Both the position numbers and the translations under genes were made by a program. From positions 1 to 8,215 of the forward strand of contig JAQICF010000254.1 of assembly GCA_027858795.1 (NCBI GenBank): 8,215 nucleotides of DNA, given 5' to 3'. Position 1 is the first letter of the stretch; each line of letters opens with the position of its first letter. Positions 1-5,905 of this stretch are shown here, in pieces. Source of the DNA: Candidatus Delongbacteria bacterium. Lineage in GTDB: Bacteria; Delongbacteria; UBA4055. The notes beneath the pieces were generated by a model. That model did not search any database. It saw only the letters and a program-made list of their open reading frames with translations, and was not told where the DNA came from.

Positions 1-780
1 TTTTTAAAAGCTGATATAAGTGAAATATCAAATCTTCCAAAATGTGATTATCTGATCAATTTTGCTGCTGAAAGTTTTGTTGATAACTCAATAGAGAACA
101 GTGAAGAGTTTTTTAGATCTAATGTGAATGGTGTTCACAATCTATTAGAGCACATCAGAATGAAAGCCAAATTTGACAGACCACTTTTCTTCCAGGTAAG
201 CACTGATGAGGTTTATGGTGATATCATGGATGGTGTTTTCACAGAGCAAGATTACTTAAAACCTAGTAATCCGTATTCAGCTACTAAAGCTGCAGCAGAG
301 CAATTTGTTTATGCTTATAATAGAACTTACGATATCGATTATATAATAACCAGATGCAGTAATAATTTCGGTTGCAGGCAATATCCTGAAAAACTGATAC
401 CAAAAGTAATTATGAGTGCTTTATCAAATAGAGGCATGACAATTCATGGAGATGGTTCTTATGTTAGATCTTGGGTTCATGTAGAAGATCATTGTGAAGC
501 AATTTTAGCTCTTGTTGAAAGTAAAAAACGAAATGAAGTTTATAACATTTGTTCAGGGGATGAAGCATCAAACCTTGAAGTTGTAAATATGATATATGAA
601 AGAATGAAAATTGAATCTAACCTTCAATTTGTTGAAAATAGATGGGGGCAAGATCTGAGATATGCAATTTCAACTAAAAAAATTGAAAAAGACATAAATT
701 GGAAGTCTAGATTCCAACTGACAGAGACAATTGATGAAGTTATTAAATTTTATAAGGATAAATATGAACAAGATTCCTAA
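1..780 (+). CDS. rfbB: dTDP-glucose 4,6-dehydratase (RmlB/RfbB-like), 5'-truncated by the window edge
   Basis: The enzyme removes water from dTDP-glucose to give dTDP-4-keto-6-deoxyglucose, the second step of dTDP-rhamnose synthesis, in the cytoplasm. It is an extended short-chain dehydrogenase with bound NAD. The reading frame is open from base 1, so about 90 N-terminal residues, including the Gly-rich NAD-binding motif, lie outside the window; 259 of roughly 350 residues are seen. Visible motifs are NFAAESFVDNSI (usual form AAESHVDRSI), the catalytic STDEVYG triad region, NPYSATKAAAE with the Tyr-x-x-x-Lys pair, CSNNFGCRQYPEKLIPK, GDGSYVRSWVHVEDHCEAI and a C-terminal GQDLRYAIS. The His-to-Phe change in the first motif and GQD in place of GHD make it a divergent member, so another nucleotide-linked 4,6-dehydratase cannot be excluded. 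The GTG at 124 is internal, not a start. The 3' end overlaps the next gene by 17 bp. Confidence 0.88.
   Translation, partial: FLKADISEISNLPKCDYLINFAAESFVDNSIENSEEFFRSNVNGVHNLLEHIRMKAKFDRPLFFQVSTDEVYGDIMDGVFTEQDYLKPSNPYSATKAAAEQFVYAYNRTYDIDYIITRCSNNFGCRQYPEKLIPKVIMSALSNRGMTIHGDGSYVRSWVHVEDHCEAILALVESKKRNEVYNICSGDEASNLEVVNMIYERMKIESNLQFVENRWGQDLRYAISTKKIEKDINWKSRFQLTETIDEVIKFYKDKYEQDS
754..758 (+). promoter_or_regulatory. Ribosome binding site setting the cupin start at 764
   Basis: AAGGA lies five bases before the ATG at 764, inside the end of rfbB. It supports this start over the in-frame TTG at 731 and ATG at 734, which would overlap rfbB further and have no comparable site. The downstream in-frame ATGs at 812 and 836 also lack a purine-rich site. 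Confidence 0.6.
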
Positions 781-853
781 GCTAAGTCTGAAGCAAATCC
801 CCAAACTAAGTATGAAGCAAATTCCCAAACTAAGTATGAAGCAAATTCCCAAA
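764..853 (+). repeat. 24-bp tandem repeat, about 3.75 copies, across the rfbB-cupin overlap
   Basis: Units begin at 764, 788, 812 and 836; the last is 18 bases long. They open with ATG, CTG, ATG and ATG, so the cupin start codon is part of the repeat. In the cupin frame the units read MNKIPKLS, LKQIPKLS, MKQIPKLS and MKQIPK. The unit at 788 from its second codon (791-814) and the following one (815-838) differ at a single base (799), while the first unit is more diverged. In the rfbB frame the same DNA reads as KYEANSQT-like units and stays open to TGA at 859, except for the TAA at 778 in the first copy. The period is a multiple of three, so copy-number change keeps the cupin in frame. Confidence 0.93.
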
Positions 854-1225
854 CATGGTGATGAAAGGGGTTTTTTAATAGAATTTCTAAGAGAAGATGA
901 TAATTTCTTAAATTTCAAAGGTCAGATATACGCATCAACTATAGCTCCAAATACTATCAGAGGAAATCATTATCATAATGATAAAACTGAAGTGTTTACA
1001 GTGATGAAAGGAATCTTGAAAGTATTAGTTCAGCATATTGGATCAAAAGAAGTTAAAGAGTATATTCTTGATAGTTCGGGTAAAGAACTAGACAGAATTG
1101 TAGTAGAACCAAAATATGCTCATACTTTCATAAACATCGGAAATGAAGAAGTTGTCTTATTAGCCTGGGGAGATCATATTCATGATCATTCCGGACCGGA
1201 TCAGCATGAATATATCATAAAATAA
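764..1225 (+). CDS. Stand-alone CapF-type cupin, probable nucleotide-sugar epimerase or isomerase
   Basis: A 153-residue, single-domain cupin. Cupin motif 1 is complete in RGNHYHNDKTEVFTVMKG, with probable metal ligands His69, His71 and Glu76. Motif 2 is EPKYAHTFINIG with His120. This pattern (GNHYH..K.E, then P.Y.H...NIG) resembles the C-terminal cupin of CapF, the bifunctional enzyme of UDP-N-acetyl-L-fucosamine synthesis whose cupin performs a C3 epimerisation. It fits less well with FdtA-type dTDP-sugar ketoisomerases, which have an RG.HAH motif. No reductase domain is attached. Lying between rfbB and rfbC, it may act on dTDP-4-keto-6-deoxyglucose, but the substrate is inferred only. Residues 1-30 are a short tandem repeat (IPKLSMKQ units) preceding the conserved HGDERGFLIEF. 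The start at 764 overlaps rfbB by 17 bp, implying translational coupling. Confidence 0.72.
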   Translation: MNKIPKLSLKQIPKLSMKQIPKLSMKQIPKHGDERGFLIEFLREDDNFLNFKGQIYASTIAPNTIRGNHYHNDKTEVFTVMKGILKVLVQHIGSKEVKEYILDSSGKELDRIVVEPKYAHTFINIGNEEVVLLAWGDHIHDHSGPDQHEYIIK

Positions 1226-1258
1226 CATTAATTTGTAAAAAAATAGAAAAGAAAAAAT

Positions 1259-3028
1259 ATGAATAAAACAATTTTACTGATTTTAGGAATGTTAACATTC
1301 CTAAATTCTCAGTCTAACGCACCTACCCTAATACCAATGACTGACAAGGCAACATACGATTATATTGAGTACTTGAATATAGCCGGTGTGATAGATATAG
1401 AATTCTCAGGCTCAAAACCTTATAGAAGTGATGAAATATATACAAAGCTTCTTAAGATAACAGAACCAAAAGCAATAACAAAAAACTTCATTGAAAGATT
1501 TAAAGAAGAATATATTCAAACAGATAATAGATTCGGCAAAGTTGAGTCAAAGAATACAACAGGTTGGTTCGATCCTTATGTAAATCTAAGTTATGTTTCT
1601 CAGAATGCATTGGAAAAACCGCTATACATAAAATTTAATACCTATAATTATTTATTAAGTTCTCAAGCTGACAGGGGTTATAAATATCCTGATATTTCTC
1701 AAAATATAACCGATGGTGGAATAAAAGCTTATTTTGGCTATAAAGAATTTTTATCACTTAGTACGAATTCGGGTGTAATGATAAAGCATTCCTATGAATT
1801 TAAAATGAGAGATGAATATGAAGTTTTAAATTTAGTTCCTTCAGGTGGTGAAGCAGATTTTAGCAGTGAAGACCATACAGAAACGGCACTTTTATTATCT
1901 GGGGAAGATATAAGTTTTTCAATAGGTAAATACCCATTATCCTTAGGTGCGGGTAATATGCATTCACTAACATTATCATCTCAGAAAGCATATTATGAAA
2001 ATTTCATATTTTCTATAGCAAGTGATAGAGTGAAATTTAGTACAGTCACAGGATTTCTCCTTGCAGATTCTCAAACTAGAAGTGAAAATGCAGATCCTTA
2101 TTATATAATTACAAATGCAGATACGACGTCAAGAGCTTCAGATTATTTCAAGAGAGAAAAATATTTATCGGCTCATAGGCTTGAATGGAGAGCTTTGGAT
2201 AATCTTAGTTTTGGTGTAAATGAAATGGTGATCATGGGCGATAGAACAATAGAGATGGGTTATATGCTGCCGATCCTTCCACTGTTCTGGATGGGGCATT
2301 ATTACGGAGATCACGATAACTCTCTGATCAGTTTTGATCTTAAATACAAACCATTTAAGAATTTTTCTTTCTTCAGTGAGATTTTATTTGATGATGAAAC
2401 ATTCACTGAAAGCTGGACTAAGAATTACATGAACAAATGGGCTGTTTCTGCTGGTTTAACAAACACAAATTTCTTAACTGTTGAAGGATTAACATTCGAT
2501 TTCGAATATGCCAGAGTAGAGCCATATGTTTATGGACATAAATATCACATTAACAGATACATGAATTTAGATTATTTTATGGGTATGCCAGCCGGTCCGG
2601 ATAGTGAGACTTTAAATTATAGATTGAAATATTTTTATGACTTTGACAAGAATATCACGATTGGATATTCAAGGGCAAATCGTGGAGAGCCTCTTTGGGG
2701 AAGATGGGATGCGCCATCGTATGCGGTTGCAAATAAGGTGTTTTTAAGAGGTACTGTTGAAAAAAATAATTACTATTATGTAGATGTAGAACTGAGATAT
2801 AATAAGTACATTTCTATGAATTTATTTTATTCCCACACTGATATAATAAATTACAACCATAATTTGCCAAGATATGACGAAACTTGGTTAGAAGATTACT
2901 CAAGTGTTGAAGATTATTACACGAAAGAAATCGAACCAACCAAAGTCAAACAAGTATATTCAAATAACACTTTTGCAATAAAGTTAAACTTCGTAATAAA
3001 AAATTACTTCAAGAGTATTTTTAAATGA
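1259..3028 (+). CDS. Wzi-like outer-membrane capsule/polysaccharide assembly protein
   Basis: A 589-residue exported protein, predicted to be an outer-membrane beta-barrel. Residues 1-20 form a signal peptide (Lys3, a hydrophobic run TILLILGMLTFL, then NSQSNA) without a lipobox Cys. The segment after it (YDYIEYLNIAGVIDIEF, then KPYRSDEIYTKLLKI) resembles the N-terminal part of Wzi-family proteins. The rest is rich in alternating aromatic/polar strands with acidic turns, including GYMLPILPLFWMGHYYG, then GDHDNSLISFDLKYKP and RGEPLWGRWDAPS, which recall Wzi homologues. It ends in a strand-like NTFAIKLNFVIKNYF plus KSIFK. E. coli Wzi is a roughly 480-residue surface lectin that retains capsule polymer; this one is longer. 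The A-rich leader before the ATG has only a weak ribosome site. It follows the cupin after a 33-bp gap and shares an ATGA overlap with rfbC. The family call rests on pattern recognition; a different barrel is possible. Confidence 0.62.
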   Translation: MNKTILLILGMLTFLNSQSNAPTLIPMTDKATYDYIEYLNIAGVIDIEFSGSKPYRSDEIYTKLLKITEPKAITKNFIERFKEEYIQTDNRFGKVESKNTTGWFDPYVNLSYVSQNALEKPLYIKFNTYNYLLSSQADRGYKYPDISQNITDGGIKAYFGYKEFLSLSTNSGVMIKHSYEFKMRDEYEVLNLVPSGGEADFSSEDHTETALLLSGEDISFSIGKYPLSLGAGNMHSLTLSSQKAYYENFIFSIASDRVKFSTVTGFLLADSQTRSENADPYYIITNADTTSRASDYFKREKYLSAHRLEWRALDNLSFGVNEMVIMGDRTIEMGYMLPILPLFWMGHYYGDHDNSLISFDLKYKPFKNFSFFSEILFDDETFTESWTKNYMNKWAVSAGLTNTNFLTVEGLTFDFEYARVEPYVYGHKYHINRYMNLDYFMGMPAGPDSETLNYRLKYFYDFDKNITIGYSRANRGEPLWGRWDAPSYAVANKVFLRGTVEKNNYYYVDVELRYNKYISMNLFYSHTDIINYNHNLPRYDETWLEDYSSVEDYYTKEIEPTKVKQVYSNNTFAIKLNFVIKNYFKSIFK

Positions 3029-3585
3029 AAATTAAAGAATTAGATATTCAGGGACCTTTGATAATTGAACCCAAAGTATTTCCTGATCAGAGAGGATGTT
3101 TCTACGAATCATTCAATATTAAAAAATTATCAGAGCTGGGTATTAATGCCAATTTTGTTCAAGATAATGTATCAAAATCTAAGAAAGGTGTTGTAAGAGG
3201 ACTTCATTATCAGTTAGATCCTTTCTCACAAGCTAAATTGATCATAGTATTATCAGGTAAAATTTTAGATGTAATTGTAGATGTACGAAAAGGTTCACCG
3301 ACATTTGGTAAGCATGTTTCGGTAGAATTAGCTTCCAAAGATCACAAGGTGTTTTTTATACCAAAAGGATTTGCTCACGGATTTATAGCATTAGAAGCTG
3401 ATACGATAGTTCAGTATAAATGCGATGAGTATTATTCACCTAAGCATGAAAGAGGAATAAACATTTTAGACCCAACTTTAAATATCGACTGGAATTATCC
3501 AAAAGATAAGATCATAATTGCAGATAGAGACCTTCAATTTCCTTTATTTGATAAAGCTGAAATGAATTTTATTTATGAGGCTTAG
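3025..3585 (+). CDS. rfbC: dTDP-4-dehydrorhamnose 3,5-epimerase (RmlC)
   Basis: This cytoplasmic cupin dimer epimerises C3 and C5 of dTDP-4-keto-6-deoxyglucose to give dTDP-4-keto-L-rhamnose, step three of dTDP-rhamnose synthesis. At 186 residues it has the family's normal length. All hallmark motifs are present: DQRGCFYESFN (21-31), QDNVSKSKKGVVRGLHYQ (46-63) carrying the catalytic His61, KLIIVLSGKILDVIVDVRKGS, PKGFAHGFIAL with His118, and the YKCDEYYSP segment (131-139). The C-terminal ILDPTLNIDWNYP is also typical. Nothing looks damaged. The start ATG overlaps the previous stop in an ATGA, preceded by a weak AAGAG nine bases upstream, so coupling to the Wzi-like gene is likely. rfbD follows with no gap. 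Confidence 0.96.
   Translation: MKIKELDIQGPLIIEPKVFPDQRGCFYESFNIKKLSELGINANFVQDNVSKSKKGVVRGLHYQLDPFSQAKLIIVLSGKILDVIVDVRKGSPTFGKHVSVELASKDHKVFFIPKGFAHGFIALEADTIVQYKCDEYYSPKHERGINILDPTLNIDWNYPKDKIIIADRDLQFPLFDKAEMNFIYEA
3576..3580 (+). promoter_or_regulatory. Ribosome binding site of rfbD
   Basis: TGAGG, inside the last codons of rfbC, is five bases before the rfbD ATG at 3586. It fixes the start directly after the rfbC TAG. Confidence 0.55.
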
Positions 3586-4554
3586 ATGAAGTATTTTATT
3601 TCCGGTGCAAATGGTCAATTAGGAAAAGAAATACAGGATTCATCCAAGAATTACCCTGATTCTCAGTTTGATTTTTTTGGAAGAGAATTAGATATTTGCA
3701 ACAAAGAACTTCTCCAGGATCATTTTAAAGAAAATAAAGACTACGATTATTTTATCAATTGTGCTGCATATACAGATGTTGAAAAAGCTGAGACAGAAGT
3801 CGAAAAAGCTTTTGATGTAAATCATAGATCGCTAAAAAATATAATTGCAGTTTGTAATGAAAAGAATATTATGTTAATTCATATCTCCACAGATTTTGTG
3901 TTTGATGGAGAAAAAAAATCTCCTTACAACGAAGATGATAAACCAAATCCTGTATCAGTTTATGGTGAAAGTAAATACAGGGGAGAGCAGTTGATAATTG
4001 AGGAGTGTAAAAGTTACATTATTATTAGGACTTCATGGTTATATTCTAAGTACGGAAACAATTTTGTAAAGAAGATATTGGAACTCAGCAAAAAAAATGA
4101 TACTCTCAATGTTGTTACCGAAGAGATCGGTTCTCCAACTAATGCTATGGATCTTGCAAATGACATATTGCAGATAGCTGAACAAAGATCAAATATAAAT
4201 AGTAAGAACAACCTGTATCATTACTCTAATTCAGGTTATGTCTCAAGATATGAATTTGCAAAAAAGATAGTTGAATATGCAGGTATAAACGCAGGTATAA
4301 ACGCAGGCATTAACGCAGGAATAAACGCAGGTATTAACGCAGGTATTAACGCAGGTATAAACGCAGACATAAACGCAGGTATAAACTGCAAAATCAAACC
4401 TGTCAATACAGATTATTTTAAGTTTAAGGCAAAGAGACCTAAAAACAGTATTCTGGATAATAGTAAGATCGTTGATGATCATAAACTGTCAATAAGAAAC
4501 TGGGATGTCTCCTTAAAGGGATGTATAAAAAGTATTCTATCAAATGAAAACTAA
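3586..4554 (+). CDS. rfbD: dTDP-4-dehydrorhamnose reductase (RmlD) with an internal AGIN repeat expansion
   Basis: This enzyme uses NAD(P)H to reduce the C4 keto group of dTDP-4-keto-L-rhamnose, giving dTDP-L-rhamnose. It is an extended short-chain dehydrogenase. Motifs seen: ISGANGQLG nucleotide-binding loop (5-13), NCAAYTDVEKAE, STDFVFDG (101-108, with Thr102), catalytic Tyr126 and Lys130 in YGESK, RTSWLYS, GSPTNAMDLA, and the C-terminal RPKNSILDNSKI (from Arg284). Residues 232-267 are nine consecutive AGIN-type tetrapeptides placed between the helix YEFAKKIVEY and the strand CKIKPVN in the C-terminal substrate domain. A single AGIN there fits the family pattern, so eight units (32 residues) look added; without them the protein would be 290 residues, the normal RmlD length. 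All catalytic motifs are intact, so activity is plausible. It abuts rfbC and overlaps the flippase gene by 11 bp. Confidence 0.95.
   Translation: MKYFISGANGQLGKEIQDSSKNYPDSQFDFFGRELDICNKELLQDHFKENKDYDYFINCAAYTDVEKAETEVEKAFDVNHRSLKNIIAVCNEKNIMLIHISTDFVFDGEKKSPYNEDDKPNPVSVYGESKYRGEQLIIEECKSYIIIRTSWLYSKYGNNFVKKILELSKKNDTLNVVTEEIGSPTNAMDLANDILQIAEQRSNINSKNNLYHYSNSGYVSRYEFAKKIVEYAGINAGINAGINAGINAGINAGINAGINADINAGINCKIKPVNTDYFKFKAKRPKNSILDNSKIVDDHKLSIRNWDVSLKGCIKSILSNEN
4279..4386 (+). repeat. 12-bp in-frame tandem repeat, nine copies, inside rfbD
   Basis: Nine uninterrupted 12-base units with consensus GCAGGTATAAAC encode Ala-Gly-Ile-Asn; the eighth encodes Ala-Asp-Ile-Asn. The units at 4279, 4291, 4351 and 4375 are identical to consensus. 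Those at 4303, 4315, 4327 and 4339 differ only at synonymous third positions (GGC or GGA for Gly, ATT for Ile). The unit at 4363 has GAC for GGT. The repeat ends exactly where the native sequence resumes (Cys268). A length change in whole units never shifts the frame. Confidence 0.97.
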
Positions 4555-5905
4555 AAGTATATTATCAGATAAAGAATTTATAAAGAATGTTGGGAAGTTG
4601 TTTAGCGCTTCAGCAATCGCTCAAGCAATTCCTTTTTTTATCTTACCTTTTTTAACAAGGATTTACGGACCTGAAGAATTTGGAGTATGGGTATATTTCT
4701 TAAGCTTAAGTGGTATCTTATCAATTTTTATAACAGGAAGCTATGAACTTGCAATCATGTTACCAAAGAAAAAGCTTGATGCAATATCAGTTGTATCAGC
4801 AACGATCCTACTTTCACTTGGCTCAACCTTCCTAATCTTTCTTTTAACGGTGTTATTTCAAGAGCAGTTCAATTCTTTATTAGATATAGGAAAGAATGAT
4901 AAGTTGATATTTCTGATACCGTTAATGGCATTATTATTAGCTTTATACAGGGTCTGCAATGTCTGGAATAATCGGAATAATAATTATGGTGTAACTGCAG
5001 GAGCTAACGTATCCAGGTCATTATTTACAACTGGAACTCAATTGTATTCAGGATATTCTGGTAATGCAAACTATTTCGGATTGATCCTGGGTTCTGTGAT
5101 CGGTTATTCTGTTGCAATTATAATTCAAATAAAAGATATATCAATCTCGATAAAAGATAATATGTCAGAGATTAAGCTAAGCTCTATGAAAGCTCAGTTG
5201 GCAAAATATAAAAAATTTCCAAAGTTTTTACTCTTCTCTGAACTTACAAATAATTTCTCATCAAATATTCCAGTGTTATTTCTTACAAATATGTTTAATT
5301 CTACAGTTGCAGGATTATATTCTATCCCACATAAGTTTGTCAACGTACCAATGTCTATGTTGGGTACTTCAGTTTCGCAAGTTTATTACAGGAAAGCAAA
5401 TCTACTAAAAGATGATAGAGAACAATTAGGGGAAGTCACATTTGATATATACAAGAAAATGATGTTACTTGGTATTTTTCCTTTATCGATCATTGCAGGA
5501 TACGGTGATATTATCTTTGATTTCATATTGGGAGATAAGTGGGGAATGGCAGGAACGTATGCAAGTTTATTAAGTCCATTGATGCTTTTAGTATTTGCGA
5601 CATCTCCAATCTCAATAGTATTTGTAGTACTTGAAAAACAAAAAGAGAGTTTAAAGCTAAATGTTGTTTTACTGATTATAAGATTATCTGCATTTATGGT
5701 GGGTGGATTGATTTTTAAAAGTTCTTTCTGGGCTGTTGCTCTGTTTGGGGGAAGTGGCTTTATATATTGGCTGTATTTTTCATTTTATGTATTGAAAATA
5801 TCGGGTTCAGATCTGCAAAAAGCAAAATGGTTTATTGTTAAAAGTTTCATTTTTATTATGATTCCTATAATATTATCAAGGGTGATATTTTCATGGATAA
5901 TTTAA
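4544..5905 (+). CDS. Wzx-like polysaccharide repeat-unit flippase (MOP superfamily)
   Basis: A 453-residue polytopic inner-membrane protein, predicted to flip undecaprenyl-diphosphate-linked oligosaccharide to the periplasmic face for polymerisation. The N-terminus is typical of the polysaccharide-export branch of the MOP superfamily: KNVGKLFSASAIAQAIPFFI, then LPFLTRIYGPEEFGVW (about residues 14-50). Hydrophobic segments follow at roughly 48-68, 78-105, 120-140, 175-197 and several more from about 255 to the end, consistent with 12-14 helices. The loop YRVCNVWNNRNNNYGVTAGA and the later LFSELTNNFSSNIPVLFL are also family-like. Length is normal. No clear ribosome site precedes the ATG at 4544, which overlaps rfbD by 11 bp, suggesting coupled translation. 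The transported sugar cannot be deduced, and sequence alone cannot exclude a role in teichuronic-like or other surface glycans. wzx is a likely name but is not assigned, since no polymerase is visible here. Confidence 0.88.
   Translation: MKTKSILSDKEFIKNVGKLFSASAIAQAIPFFILPFLTRIYGPEEFGVWVYFLSLSGILSIFITGSYELAIMLPKKKLDAISVVSATILLSLGSTFLIFLLTVLFQEQFNSLLDIGKNDKLIFLIPLMALLLALYRVCNVWNNRNNNYGVTAGANVSRSLFTTGTQLYSGYSGNANYFGLILGSVIGYSVAIIIQIKDISISIKDNMSEIKLSSMKAQLAKYKKFPKFLLFSELTNNFSSNIPVLFLTNMFNSTVAGLYSIPHKFVNVPMSMLGTSVSQVYYRKANLLKDDREQLGEVTFDIYKKMMLLGIFPLSIIAGYGDIIFDFILGDKWGMAGTYASLLSPLMLLVFATSPISIVFVVLEKQKESLKLNVVLLIIRLSAFMVGGLIFKSSFWAVALFGGSGFIYWLYFSFYVLKISGSDLQKAKWFIVKSFIFIMIPIILSRVIFSWII
5878..5885 (+). 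promoter_or_regulatory. Ribosome binding site of the asparagine-synthetase-like gene
   Basis: AAGGGTGA, within the end of the flippase gene, lies seven bases before the ATG at 5893. It supports a start that yields Met-Asp-Asn rather than the Met-Cys of an active glutaminase domain. Confidence 0.55.

Noticed and set aside
124..126. GTG as the start of rfbB
   Set aside because: The frame is open to base 1 and conserved dehydratase motifs (AAESF...) lie upstream of it, so it is an internal Val codon.
731..736. TTG/ATG as earlier starts of the cupin
   Set aside because: They would add MMKLLNFIRI-like residues that merely re-read rfbB and have no ribosome site; the ATG at 764 has AAGGA at proper spacing.
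670..918. Reverse-strand open frame with LGICFILS repeats
   Set aside because: It is the antisense shadow of the 24-bp repeat and the ends of rfbB and the cupin gene; no ribosome site or recognisable domain.
1226..1258. Internal promoter before the Wzi-like gene
   Set aside because: The 33-bp gap is A-rich but holds no convincing -35/-10 pair; AT-rich sequence makes chance matches likely.
4279..4386. CRISPR array
   Set aside because: Units are contiguous 12-mers without spacers and are translated in frame within rfbD.
764..4386. On/off phase-variable repeats
   Set aside because: Both periods (24 and 12 bp) are divisible by three, so unit change cannot shift the frame; at most they vary length.
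4243..4482. Reverse-strand open frame giving a Cys-Val-Tyr-Thr-rich repeat protein
   Set aside because: It is the antisense reading of the AGIN repeat in rfbD; the repeat lacks stops in that frame. It has no start signal and no family resemblance.
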